From NCBI GenBank assembly GCA_963969595.1, contig OZ018408.1, positions 16,055,823-16,119,822 of the forward strand: DNA of 64,000 bases, written 5' to 3'. Positions 33,310-45,034 of the stretch are shown piece after piece (position 1 is the first letter of the stretch; every line of letters starts with the position of its first letter). The stretch is from Neckera pumila (taxonomy: Eukaryota; Streptophyta; Bryopsida; Hypnales; Neckeraceae). Both the position numbers and the translations under genes were made by a program. Below the pieces are notes generated by a model, which saw only the letters and a list, made by a program, of their open reading frames with translations, was not told the origin of the DNA and made no database searches.

Positions 33310-34409
33310 TTAAGTCTCCAGGTCCATTTCACTCGCATATTGGTTTGTCTCTTGACAGATAGTCTCTAACATTTTGTCACTCCAAAATCGACCAAATAAA
33401 GACAACTTTGACGGCATCCGCTGGAAGGGGAAATTTGGTCCTGGAGAGGGTTTATTGAAGTGCACAGGGTCATGGACGAAAGTGGTTTGTTCCGTGTTCC
33501 ACGTTTTCTCCGCAAAAGCTGCAGCAAAGGCCCGAGCTTTGGCTGCAGCACTGTCACAAGAAAGTCGCCTCACAAGCTACCTTCTGTTGCTACCAAATTT
33601 AGCGGGACATGTAGAAGGCTCGGCGGAGATGCTCCTCTGGCCAAGATTGGTCCCTTTCCTCACATGCATGGTGGGCTTTCGGTAGCGGCAGCGACAAGTT
33701 GGATAGGCACGCCCGATCCGGCGAATCTGGGAGTCTGGCGCTTAGCCAAACAAAGAAGCAAACGACATGGTTGCTGGGGTTCAGGCTGTGAAGCTACGCT
33801 GGCACTGCAGCGGCGTCTGCGAGACTTGGAGTCTGGAATACATGTTGGCATGGGCGTGGTTTGGTGTGCCGGAATTTGCGCTGACGGTGCACCGCATGCA
33901 GAGGTGGCACCACACCTCTTGCTCAACGACGCAGTCATCGAGCTCGGCGTTACCAAGAGGTCTGGCCTTGCCAGTGCTGTGAGCATGCCCGGAAGAACGG
34001 CGGATGGTAGCATTGGCGCCAGTGCTGTCCCACTTGCTTGTGCACAGTGTGCGGCAGTTGCGTTCGCTGTTGAGTTTACCGTACTCAAATTAGTCACTTC
34101 ATCCAAGAGAACCTCGCGGAAGAGTTCACTGAAGGTAGGTTGAGTAAAATTCTCCACTGTGGGCGTTTATAAATTGTATCTTGAAGACTCCCTCTGTGGT
34201 GGCGGCGAGGAAATACTTTGCATTGGTGGCGTGCCTGCATCACTACAACACTGACGTTGTTCAAGAGTGAATGATTTGGGGATGGAGTGCAATTGTACAG
34301 CAAACTCGGGCAATGGAGATTCAGTAGTCGCTTGTAGTGGGTTGTACTGATCGGTGGCAATGGAAAGGCTGCATGCAGCGGAGCCTTTGCTGTCGCGGAG
34401 GAATGGCAA

Positions 34410-35228
34410 CTAACGGTCCTCCATGTCGCCACTGCATCCGTCGGAGGAGTTGTCAAGACCTTCTTCAATTTCAAGTGAAGAGGGGTGACCAAGGAAGTGC
34501 ATTTGTTGTGTGCTGCTGTGGTTCTCTATGGAATGCTCGTTGCCTGTAACTGGGGTGAGCAGAGTTTGATGAACTTCTCCATAAGGAACGTGGAGCTCGT
34601 GACCATCATCAAGCAGTACAACATACATAAGTTCTGGACGACCAAGCTGTACGTAAGAGTAGATCGCCAAGCCTAGCAGCCACTCTCCTTCATCGCTTCG
34701 AGATGCTGGATTGGGAAGTTGGGTAGCGGCTGTTGCAGGTATCCGCACGGGGATGGGGTTGGTGATCATGTGTGGAAGCGTTTCCGAGCACCCTTCTGTA
34801 GATAAGGAAGCTTGATTTTGCCACTTCAACGTCTTCGGAGCAGAGGGTGAAATATGTAGTGCGGCAGTGTTTGTATCGTCATCATTGTTGTCATCGAAGT
34901 TGAGCAGACGTGCAGGTGGTTGGCAAGCGCTTTCTATAGGATGTGTGCGCCTTTCCGTCTTCAAGCGTTTTTGCTCTGGGGCAATGTCAGTCGCCGGTTG
35001 CAACTCTTTCCTTTTTCGTGATATAGAAGCTGTAGCTCCGGTGGGCCTTGGAGGATTGTAGGGGCAGTCATTTTGACGCCTCTTCCTGTTCAGCCGTTGT
35101 CTGCCAGAGTTTTGTTGCCCTACCGTCATTGATGTTGCCTGTAATGCTTGGATGACATCCTCCCAAGGTGTATTATGCGGCCTACCAGGGGATGGCAACT
35201 TGTCATACTCGTCACTCTGCTCTACCAT
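34410..35228 (-). pseudogene. N-terminal part of the piggyBac transposase with a possible Tudor/chromo-like stretch
   Basis: 272-codon frame in the same register as the transposase core, starting MVEQSDEYDKL. It is rich in Pro, Thr, Arg and Lys, with a basic stretch (NRKRRQND, SISRKRKELQ) that could be a nuclear signal, and an acidic stretch (DDNNDDDTNT). Near its end it has GEWLLGLAIYSYVQLGR, VVLLDDGHELHVPY. Alternating hydrophobic strands with L-x-D-D-G resemble Tudor- or agenet-like beta barrels. This is inference from pattern only. Its continuation (34410-33573) is frameshifted. Confidence 0.45.
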
Positions 35229-35666
35229 GTTCAGTGTCAGGCCAAAGTAGGACCCTCAAAGCGTAGTTCACTTCTTCATTGAAACCGTGAGGGTGACCCT
35301 CCGGTATTCTTTGTTTCTAGCCCAGTATTCTTGCAGTATGGTACCACAACAAGAAACGTAAGCCGCGGGGACTATTCGTCCTGTGCACTCCCTTCTTCAC
35401 AGCTCTGCGGAGCAGCACTCTTCTATCCAGGAGTTGGAGAATCCGTTGAGTTTGGCTATGTGATGCACCGATTTCAGTAGTCTAGTCTTGAATAGTGCAT
35501 GTGCATGCTAGAACCGCTGAGGACTCCTCATGTAGAATACGCATAATTCAAGCAGCATAATTTGCTTGTATTCTGATGTGTAAGCTTTTATGGCAATGCA
35601 AAAATTCTCCAAAGGTATCGCGATTGGGACGAGCAAAGTGCGAATGCAGAGTTCAAAGGCGAGACT

Positions 35667-35903
35667 CACTATAAGAAATCCGCGTTTTAGGTGATGTTAG
35701 CATAACCTAAGCAGACACATTTTTGTGGACGCAAAATAAAAAAGCTTGTGTTTTTATGTCAATAATAACGTCCAAGGTAATATCTGGATGTTACATTGGA
35801 CGTTATTATTCACATAAAAACACAAGTTGTTTTATTTTGCGTCCACAAAAATGCGTCTACTTAGATTATACTAACATCACCTAAAATACGGGTTTCTTAT
35901 AGT
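35667..35903. mobile_element. Foldback CACTA-type MITE, 237 bp, inside the piggyBac element
   Basis: Nearly its whole length is a hairpin with arms of about 110 bp, sharing TTTTAGGTGATGTTAG, GTGGACGCAAAATAAAA and AATAATAACGTCCAA. The ends are CACTATAAGAAA and its inverse TTTCTTATAGT, with the final G lost. The flanks are the 3 bp repeat ACT (35664-35666, 35904-35906). Same end sequence as the 476-1442 element. Confidence 0.8.
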
Positions 35904-38427
35904 ACTGGTGCTTCCAGAGAAGGTACTTGTTGTAAGCGCTCAAGCTCTTGAAACTCACTAAAGTGTTCTTCTGTGTAGCTACGTAGCCGAGTCCTCTCAC
36001 ATGAAGTGTATGACCTTACAAAAAGAAATTCTATAGAGCTAAGTGTCAAGAGTGATCGATAATGTCTATTGCTAATCACATCAGGTGTCACAGGGCAAGC
36101 ACTCTTTCTCAATATGGAGACGAAAATTATTCATCGGAACATGTGTGCCTCTTCACAATGCTATTAATCTTCTAACTATAATGTTGTCATGGGCTATGAC
36201 TACAAACTGTATTGCAGATGCTTGTTGAAGACTCTCAGTAGAAGCATGAACTATTTGTGTCGCTTTCAAAAAGTTTGAGAACATGTTGAAAGACCTCTTC
36301 TCTGATTGAGTATAAGCATGGCTTGGCAATGTCATTTTTTTATTGTGCATTGATCATGAAGATCGGCACTCATTAATGAATTTGTTCCAATATTTCTTCA
36401 CATAGTTCCCAAATCTGTCCTCAATTGGTGGTTACAACATTGGAAATTCAATTTATAACTATTGTCCTTCCCAATTTCCATTTTTTAGTTCTTTTGGAAT
36501 GACTAAGAGACGGCTACTTTCATTGCAGGAGCTACTTGCCGATGTAATTCCAATAATCGATTTCCATTGCTTATATCTATACATCTAGATGTAGGAGTTT
36601 AGATTGAATCATGAAGCTTCTACCGCCATTTGAAGGCGCAGCATCACAACCGCCACTTCCATTCAGCAGTAGTAAAATAATACAGTAATAAGGGTTGTTG
36701 ACATCTGGCATTGTCAATTATTATACTGAGCGCTACACATCTTCCTAGAGAATGCAGCACCTTCTGCTTAATCATTTTTTATATCAACCTACCTCCATTT
36801 AAAAATGACGAAGAAAGCGAGGAAAATTTGTTGCTTGCATTTTGGGCCACTGAAAATTTTTTTTTCCGAACAGTGGCATTTTCAGCAGACTTTGCGCTTG
36901 GGCACATCAAAATTTTCTCAAAATCTCAACATGTTTCACTTCACAGATTTTTAATTGGTAGCAGCTCTCACTACAGCAGCTGCTGTCATCACTACATATC
37001 GCCAAACTTCTGTCACAGCTTCCCAAAAAAAGGATGGATGAAATTCCTTGAATCTCCGTTGTTAGCATCTGTTAGACTCTGTTAGTCGTCCACTTTCTGC
37101 ACTTCAAAGCGCTTAGGGGTTAAACTGCATGGAAGAATTACATATACAAGACCCTACTCAGATTAAGTGTAGAGAATGCAAAGAAGAAAATATACATGAT
37201 TTTTCCTATTGTAAAGAGTTGATGAATATGAGGTTATGCACATCTTTTAATGTGCATGATTTCAAGGAAAATCATGGTGTTTATAAAAAATTTGAATCTT
37301 ATATAATAAAAAGAAATGAATTCCATTTACAAAAGAAAATGAAGTCAACACCATTTATGGTATTACAATGCAAGTTTCTATACAAAGGATTTGCAGAATC
37401 AGAGACTTTAAGGCAATTTGGTGATCAAGAAGACATACAGGTTATGCTTTCTTTTTCTAATGTTCCAAATAATTATAAAAAAGAAGGACTAGTTAAAAGA
37501 AAAAATATATCTCAAACTAGTGAACCATTGCCTTTTGGGGAAGATGGTAATTATTCAAAAGAGTAGAAAAATTATTATGCATCTGATTTAATTGAAACAC
37601 AATATCGTCCTTTGTTAGTATTAAATAGAAACCATATTATAAAAGAGAATATATTGGATTTCAAACATTTGACTTTTGAAATGATTATATTAATTTATCA
37701 TCCAAAGTTGTGGGAAGATTTTTCATATAAATCAATTGTAAATGAAATTAATCATTATTACCTAACATCACCATATAAGGGCAAAAGCAATCAATCAAAT
37801 CCAAAAGGGGGACAATATCATTCTATATGTCATGGTTATAGTCCACATGGAGGACAAAAATCCCAGAGAAACGTGGTAATGTATTCTCAAAGTCACTTAG
37901 ATAATGAAATTCAAATGAGTTACAGAGCAATGGGAGACCATATATCATCATCAATTTGGAAGCACTTATCAAAGTTTGGTAGTAGAATAGAAGATTTTTT
38001 TTTAAACAATTTTTTCCAATTAACTGTATACCTATTGGATTGGAGGGATATGAAACACAAATGCACCAGATTCATATCGAAGAACTCATTTATTCAACCG
38101 CATATTGATCCTTCTAACATGGAGGCTTCTTTCATAACGTGGTTTGTTAAAGGAGCCCCTAAGGGAGGATTATTTGGAATTTTTCAGCACTGCTTAAAAT
38201 TTGACAATGAAAATGGTGCAGGCATTTTTATAAGAAGCAAAGATATGATGCACGGAACTTTACCATTTCACAGCACTTCTTTGTGTGATTCCAAATTAGG
38301 CATAGCAATGGTAAATAAAGCTTGGTTACACACAAGACTACAAAATCAATTAAAAGTAGGAAATTCATTAACTTTTAGAAATAATGAGTGGTACATAGAA
38401 GAACCTAAAAACAATGAAAATATTTAG

Positions 38428-39256
38428 AAGTAACTTTTAATTTATCATTTAATTATAAATCTTCTCATTTTCTATACATCCTACATATTAGTTAGAGGTA
38501 CAACACATTACTCCATTGTATTAGTATTTATCAATGAAAAAAAAATAATAATATTTTTGAAATTCTCTAGTCTTGTTGTCTAAATTATAAAATAAAACTA
38601 TGTGGATATCTTACATTGCCAAAAAACTATCAATCACATCATATATTAATAAATCTTTAATTCTTAAACATTTTTCTTTTTAAAGTTTGTGAAGCCCAAA
38701 CTTTGAAGATTTGGATCCTAAAGTCACCAGGTTTGGGTCTCAAATTCACCAAATTTGGGTCTCAAACTCGCCAAATTTGGTTCCTAAAGTCACCAAATTT
38801 CGATCCACAACTCAACAAGTTTGGGTCCCTACCTCACTAAGTGTGCATGGGTCCCTAACTCACCAAGTTTGGGTTCCAAAGTTAGCAAGTTTGGGTTCCA
38901 AAGTTAGCAAGTTTGGGTCCCAAAGCCCCAAGTTTGGGTTCCAAAGCCACCAAGTTTGGTTCTCGAACTCAGACACCAAGTTTGGATCCCGAACTCACCA
39001 AGTTTAGGTCCCCAACTCACCAAGTTTGGGTCTCCTATTCACACTTGCTTGGATCCCAAACTCATAGTGCTTGCGTCTAAACTTTTTTTGTTTGGATATT
39101 AAATTTACGAAGTTTAATTCATGCACTCAAATTGTTTGGGTTCCAAATTTACAAAGTGCATCTCATAAACTTACAAGGTCTAGATCCCAGACTAATGAGT
39201 TTGACATGTTTTAGTTCCATAAAATACTTTTGAACAAAATGTAGACATGTGTGAAT
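38428..39256. repeat. Degenerate tandem array, about 20-22 bp unit
   Basis: From about 38690 to 39200 the sequence repeats units close to AAGTTTGGGTCCCAAACTCA with many substitutions. Three similar units occur at 27118-27185. The 98-codon frame across it (rich in Q-V-W-V-P and F-G-S) is a by-product. 38428-38690 is AT-rich without features. Confidence 0.75.
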
Positions 39257-39260
39257 TTAA

Positions 39261-40126
39261 CCCCTGAAGGACTATTGTCCGTTCTACGGACATTTGGAAT
39301 TTTGGGAAGGTACCTAAGGGCAAAATTTGTGTCTTGATTTTTTGAAACTTTTTTGAAGATAGAAAAATTGATAAGCTTTATGGCAATAAGTGCTGAAGAA
39401 AAATTTATGCCCAAATAAACTCAAAACAGGGGAGAAAAGGCAGCAAATTTTTTTGCTAAAATGATTTTTTTTTTTTATTTAATTTTGTTCCCATAGATTA
39501 TATTTTTGTCTATCTAGAAAGCTTTGGTTCATTCCTCTTGGATTTTTTATAAGAAAGTTATGGACAATCTTATTTTCCGGGCCCTAAAAGCATCTTTTTT
39601 GAAAAAAATAACTTGTAGGATTCATTTCTAAATGCAATTTTTACAATTTAAAACAAAAGATCCATGTGGTTCAGTTTTTTGCTAGAACAATCTTACCATT
39701 TGGATTAGTGCATTTTAATTCTATAGCAAGGATAATAATAATTTATATTTTCCTACCTACTTCTGCTTAACAATTTTCTTAAGAATGAAATTAAGTTTTT
39801 TTTATTCTTTTTTGGCTACACTCTTAACTCAATTCTCCACTATAAACATTTAAAGCTCAAAACTTTGCAGTGCAAAAAGTTAAAGTTAAAAATGTTCTAA
39901 GATGAATAATCTAGTCTCACAATGTGCTAAAAATTTTATTTTGTTCACCTTAAATGCAGATATCTTGCAATGTATGTGGTCAAAAACTCTAAATTTTTTT
40001 CTACAATTTATCATACTAGTTAGGTGTAAAATTCTACAATAAGATGTAAAAAGAAAATCATTTATCAGTTTTTTTTACTCTATGCTATAGAAATGGCAGT
40101 TTTGATTGTTCTTTGGTAGAAAAATG
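39261..40126. mobile_element. TTAA MITE, right end lost
   Basis: Starts CCCCTGAAGGACTATTGTCC after TTAA (39257-39260) and matches the other MITEs through AAAGTTATGGACAATCTTAT to AGAAAAATGGCCTT at about 40126. There the expected GGGACTTTAGGGG end is replaced by other sequence. About 870 bp remain. Confidence 0.7.
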
Positions 40127-41279
40127 GCCTTCCCTTCTATGGACTTCAAAATGACTTGTTTTTTGTGGAAAATAATTAAAAACTTTTGTCATCCCCACCA
40201 CACAGAGAAAGTGCATGCGATGGGTTTTCCAAGAACGGGTTTCTTTGTTGTGTATGCAATTGATGCCATTTGCAGTGCCGATACAATTGTGAATGGTATG
40301 TTGTTGTCCCTCCAGAAAACGCTTGTCAAGGACTTTGAATTTTCTATGTGCCGTTTTGTTCTTTGAACACTCCTCTCGTCCATGTTTGGTGTCCATCGGG
40401 CCTATTTTGTGCAGGTACGAACTTGAGAAATTGTTATTTTAAAGAAAAACATTTTGAAGTTTTCGTGGCACATACGCTATTGGTGAATTCATCTCCGGCG
40501 TAGGGAGAAGTTTTACGTTATTGGTCATTGAAGAGTTTGAGAGAGTTGCATCTCGGACTCTATGGATGAGCAGGGCCGTTGGTGCGGACCAATCCCTAAA
40601 AGACAGACATTCTGTCGCAAAGGCATTGCAAGTTGCGATTTGGGACCCCATTCATCTCCGCCATGGTTTCTAGACAGCATTTTCCGTCCCTCCCACTTGG
40701 ACCCCAGGATCGCTACTCCAGTGCAAGAGATTATCATTTGAAGCTTTGTCTGTACCTTAGTCGATGTAAATGTCTTGCTTAGTCACGGAAATGAATCCTC
40801 ACGTTTTTGCAGTGGCATTTTGGTAGAGAGTGTTGTGAGTGTATTGTTTTCTATTATGAGTATGAATTTTTCATTACTTTTGTATAAACTAGTATCAAAT
40901 GATTCTAACGTTTAGAATAGTTTGTTAGCTTTTCCAGCAACAATTTTTACTTGTCATTGATAGAGCTCTAGAACAACAGCGTGCATGCCAAATTGAAAAT
41001 TTTGACGTACAGAGGAATAAATTTTCTAGGCAAGGGGAACTTCAGGTCAGTGTTACTTTTCTTAATTTTGAAAAGGAATTGCATTGGTTTTCAAAACATA
41101 GTGTTGAAGGGATGCAGTGGTTTGTGACCTTATCCATCAACACATGAATTAGAACGTGAACCACATTGATATAAATCTATGTGAAACAAGGCAAATTGAT
41201 TTCTAGGAGGGCTACAAACTGTATTGCTTTGTCTATTATTCTCACTGCGGAAGGTCCAAATGACGTTTTTTAGCAAGCA
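40127..41279. other. Unassigned region; possible transposase scrap at 40190-40383
   Basis: On the minus strand at 40383-40189 one frame contains SVFWRDNNIPFTIVSAL and CTFSVWW, loosely like the strand W-x-DN and C-x-x-x-x-x-Y region that precedes the last catalytic Asp of piggyBac transposases. The match is weak and short. The rest of the stretch shows no gene. Confidence 0.25.
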
Positions 41280-41446
41280 AGATGGATAAGCTTTGCAATT
41301 TTGTTGATAAATCCGATGTACAAGTCAACCTAAGTGACAGTGAGGTCTCAACCACCAAGTATCTATGTATGCATTCTTGGTGGAATTTTTGTTTCCATTA
41401 ATTGTAATTCCTATGTATGAACTAGTATATGTATTAGAACACTCCA

Positions 41447-42079
41447 GTGAATAACTATTGCTGGCACGCTATTGCTCCACATTTCATTGTTGAAGTGTCC
41501 CTAGGCTTACACGATCACATTGGTCCTACAAATATCAAATCCATCTTTTTCCCACGTCACAAAGGAGATGCTCATAGCGGCATAGCCAACATTGAATGTC
41601 TCAATGCAGCGGTATATAAACAACACATGAAGAAATCGGCACGCCTTCATCACAAATGGGTGGAGTTTCAACCCCATCCCAATTCTCTTGATGAAACTAC
41701 AAAATCCGATGATGAAACACTTCAGAAATGGGGTTTCTTGGATATAAACATTGCTCTAGCCAATATAGTTGAAGCAATGCAAAACACAGCCTCATCCTTT
41801 GCTCCAAAGCAATCACTAAATAGAGATGAACTATCAACTTTGATAGGAGAGGCAGTCTCCAAAGAAAATTTGAAACTAAGGATCGAACTCAAGTTGGGCA
41901 TGAGTTAGATGAAAGAAGAATTGCAAACAGAGGCACAAAGCTATGCAAACAAGGTAGACAGTGAATCCAAAGGTGCTCTCACAGACCTGGAAGATATTTT
42001 ACGCCAAAGCATGCAAGTTGTCAAGAACTTAGCTCGCCCAGCTATCAATGCTCCAGAACCCTCTTCTTCGACAAACTAG
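41447..42079 (+). pseudogene. LINE ORF1-like (gag) protein, one nonsense codon
   Basis: Open from 41447 to a TAG at 41906-41908, then in frame to a second TAG at 42077-42079 (about 210 codons together). The middle has HHKWVEFQPHPNSLDE, typical of plant LINE ORF1 proteins. After it comes a charged, helix-prone tail (ETLQKWG, KEELQTEAQSYANKVDS) that could be a coiled coil. It lies upstream of the endonuclease, as expected for nucleic acid binding ORF1. A separate small frame from 41284 precedes it. Confidence 0.55.
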
Positions 42080-42703
42080 TTCAATTTTACAACGCCATCA
42101 CCCAAAAATAGGGTGTCATAGTCATATACCTTAGTATTAAACCACCTCTTATTTGCATTACAAATTTTTTTTTTTTATATTCAATGTTAGACACACCAAT
42201 TAAATATCCAAAAACCACATTCATATACACATGAATAAACTTCATATACCACCCATGTTGATAAACTTACACAAATTTTCCATTACAATTAAATAAAATA
42301 AAAAACTTTTAAGTTAACCTCAAAACACCAAAAACTTTTGTTACATCTAATATTCCTTCTCTATAGAGATATAAAAACTAGTCCCAGACCCATGCCCAAT
42401 ATACTGACAACACACCCATCTACACATATACAAAGATGTAAGATGTATTTTATACCATGTACAATAAAACTACAACCTGAATACCAACACCTAGCATCCA
42501 CAACAAACATTACACATCCTCAACACAGCAACACAACCATAGACTATCCACACTTATCATGATACATTTATTACAACCAGCATCACCCACCACCAAGACT
42601 TTTATTTGCACTTATTGTTACAATTAGCCCACAATTAGAAATATGTGACCAACAACTAATATAAACACCATATCCAGATTGGACCACGTCTTTACTAGAG
42701 AAA

Positions 42704-43830
42704 TTGATTCTACTACAAAACCCACCAGGGCGACACATACACACACCACACCCATATACACAATTTAAAGAAAGAAACCAAAAGATCATTGAACCTTCCA
42801 ATTTCATTCATAAAGAACTTTATAATTTTCTTAAACAAACAAATGAACCAATAACCTTACAAGTTTTGCTTCATGAATTTCCTTTTTTACCCAAAAATTT
42901 ACTCATAGAAGCATTAAAATGTAATGACACCTTGGAAGAATACTTCCACCTTCTTCCATTACCTAATTTACCATCAAACCATGCAACAAGAACACAAACA
43001 ACAAAACCAAATACATATATCACCACATGGAATGCTTCATCAATTAATACAGCTCTACCAAGCCTCCATCAATTAATATCACTCACACCAAATAGTCCTG
43101 CTATAATAACAATCCAAGAAACCAAAATAATTGCAACGAAATCTACAAACTATATTCAAAATCTATTCCCACAATATAAACTAATATTTAATAATACACA
43201 TGCATTAACTAGGTGTATACAACAAAGAAGATCATATGCACCAGGAAGAGGCGGACTCCTTACCTTCATACATAAAAAATACGCATACCCTGGAAACATT
43301 ACAAAAATTTGAATCCCAGCCGAATTCTCACCGTACTTGCAAATAATTATAAATAAACAATCACCCACTACAACCATGGCTATTGCTCCATATATATATG
43401 CCCCCCCACACAGATGATCTACAGTTGATACCAAAAATTCAACACCACATAACTCATCAAATCTCCCTCTATCCACAATACACATACATTTTGTATAGTG
43501 ACTTCAACAAAGACATTGCCCTCATTGGAAGACAAAATGAATTTAACATAACCCCACCACAAACAAAAGATATGAAATGGCGCACATTTACAGACAACCT
43601 TCAACTCACTTATATACCTACTAATAGTCCATTCTCTAGACAAGGAGGTAATAACTAAACCCACACTAGTTTAATAGATGGATACTATATAAAAGTACTT
43701 AATCATGCCCTATACACATCAACCACTAATCATAATCACAATCTAAACTCAGACCACTCACCCGTCACATTATACATACCACCAAACACTCTCAAAGCAC
43801 GCTCCATACTACCAATACAAAATTAGCCAC
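42704..43830 (+). pseudogene. LINE ORF2 endonuclease region
   Basis: Endonuclease/exonuclease/phosphatase fold read in two frames. First 42704-43312: TWNASSINTALPSLHQLIS, then AIITIQETKI with the catalytic Glu, and PGRGGLLTFI. Then after a stop and frameshift: YILYSDFNKD (the usual GDFN), SLIDGYYI, and NSDHSPVTLY (the usual SDHxPV). This domain nicks target DNA to prime reverse transcription. Stops at 43310 and 43656 make it inactive. Confidence 0.75.
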
Positions 43831-44272
43831 CAAGAATTCTAAACCCTATTCCACAGAAAAATATAGAGAAATTTAGAACACAATTTTTTGAAGAACACAT
43901 ATTACAAATAAACAAACTCACTATAACTCTCAATAATGAACATCTAACATACCAACAATGGCACATAGCATGCATCACCCTAGATCACCTCATACAAAGT
44001 ATATCTAATAAAATAATTGAAAATTGCATCGTATCTCCACTTCCCCAACCAACAAATTGCACAACACAACAAGGTGGTTTTTTACCAAGAAAATTACAAA
44101 AAAAATGGAAAAAATACCTCTCTATATACCACTTAATCAGAAAAGCAATATATATAACAAAAACCATCACAAACTAGACAACACACCCAATAATAGAAGA
44201 ACTACAAAATCACACACATGTCTACATCCCACCACCTCCAATACAGGAACCCAATCAACAAAAATGGATTAA

Positions 44273-44849
44273 CCCCTAAAGTCCCAAGGCCATTTTTCTG
44301 TCAAAAATCACTCAAAACTGCTACTTTGATTGTGTTCATCCAAGAAATTAAAAAAAATACTTTTTTTAGAATCTAACCGCAGGATCTTGTACTACACTTT
44401 TCTCAGATCATGTGGTAAAACTTTCGTGACTTTTGACCGTACGGATTGAAAGATATCAGCATTCAAAGTGAAAGAAAAAGTTTTTTTCAATAAGATGCTT
44501 TGATTGCCCAAAAAACAAGAATCTCTATAACTTTCACATCCCTAATCCAAATGGAATGAATCAAAGCTTCCTATTTAGACAAAAATATAATCAATTAGAA
44601 AAAAATAATTAAAAAATTTATTTCAAATTTATATGGATTTTTTTTGCTGCCTGGTCTCCCCTGTTCTGAGGTTATTGAAGCATAACTTTTGCTTTTGGGC
44701 ACCAATTGAAATAAAAATTACATTTCTAGAAAGCTATAAGTTTTTCTATCTTATGGAAAACTTTCAGAAAGTTTTATAAAAAAATTGAGCTCATAGAAAC
44801 TTGCCCAAAATCCATTTTGTCCCCCGTAGGGACAATGGGACTTTAAAGG
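44273..44849. mobile_element. piggyBac-like TTAA MITE inside the LINE (577 bp)
   Basis: Starts CCCCTAAAGTCCCAAGGCC and ends CAATGGGACTTTAAAGG, flanked by TTAA (44269-44272, 44850-44853). Short subfamily, inverted relative to 15462-16041. The LINE sequence resumes after it, so the MITE is younger than the LINE insertion. Confidence 0.88.
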
Positions 44850-45034
44850 TTAAAACACTAGCCAACTTAGCTAAAAATGCAAACATACAAGCTCATAAGA
44901 TTACTATACAATATACTCAAAATTGTATAAAAAAAAAAGCAATCTCGAAATATAGACAATTATATGAAAAAAGCCCTTAAAAAAAAAAAAAAAAAGTATT
45001 TAAAAACCTAAATACACCTCCACTTGATTGCATT

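Larger units (their letters stand above)
31032..35228 (-). pseudogene. piggyBac transposase, broken
   Basis: Cut-and-paste transposase of the DDE_Tnp_1_7 family. The core is 32378-31290 (362 codons). It has MELRAFFGVSLMMGIKKLP, then the DDD catalytic core: TMDESMICYKG (Asp 113), VVTDCYFTSVKLI (Asp 199) and MRGVNIADQM (residues 312-321). The last has Asn 316 where the family normally has Asp in GVDxxDQ, while Asp 319 is kept. A TAG at 31292-31290 separates the core from an in-frame Cys/His-rich C-terminal domain (CRFCSGK, CLQCGG, GDCFQHSH) ending at about 31032. Upstream, 33573-33310 (WSDKMLETICQETNQYASEM) is the preceding part, separated by a MITE. Frames at 33660-34157 and 34410-35228 form a Ser/Pro/Ala-rich N-terminus with frameshifts. 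Not functional. Confidence 0.85.
28936..37119 (-). mobile_element. piggyBac-like transposon, 8.2 kb, defective
   Basis: Flanked by TTAA on both sides. The left end is CCCTAGAGCGACCCGACTCA and the inverse of the right end is CCCCTAAGCGCTTTGAAG, short imperfect inverted ends of piggyBac type. It carries a minus-strand piggyBac transposase pseudogene (31032-35228), a nested TTAA MITE (32383-33309) and a foldback CACTA-type MITE (35667-35903). It interrupts the ORF described at 28635-38427. Region 28936-31031 is downstream of the transposase and 35229-37119 upstream; I see no gene in either. Confidence 0.75.
28635..38427 (+). pseudogene. Possible TET/JBP-like 2OG-Fe(II) dioxygenase ORF, split by a piggyBac element
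   Basis: Two parts, 28635-28935 and 37124-38427, join in frame across a TTAA (28932-28935 repeated at 37120-37123), giving a single-exon frame of 534 codons. Two nonsense codons break it: TAA at 28680-28682 and TAG at 37564-37566. The C-terminal third has an HxD motif (HID, residue about 427), then KGAPKGGLFGIF, FIRSKDMMHGTLPF with a distal His (about 477), and a later Arg. That order, with GG and a strand leading to the distal His, resembles the double-stranded beta-helix of 2OG-Fe(II) oxygenases of the TET/JBP type, some of which oxidise methylated bases or travel with transposons. That assignment is inference. The N-terminal part has Cys pairs (CRECKEE). AT-rich codon use. Confidence 0.5.

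Noticed and set aside
38711..39007. 98-codon ORF
   Set aside because: It is the translation of a degenerate tandem repeat and has no independent coding signal.
40189..40383. Second piggyBac transposase
   Set aside because: The resemblance is confined to a short weak stretch without catalytic residues, so it is only mentioned within the region entry.
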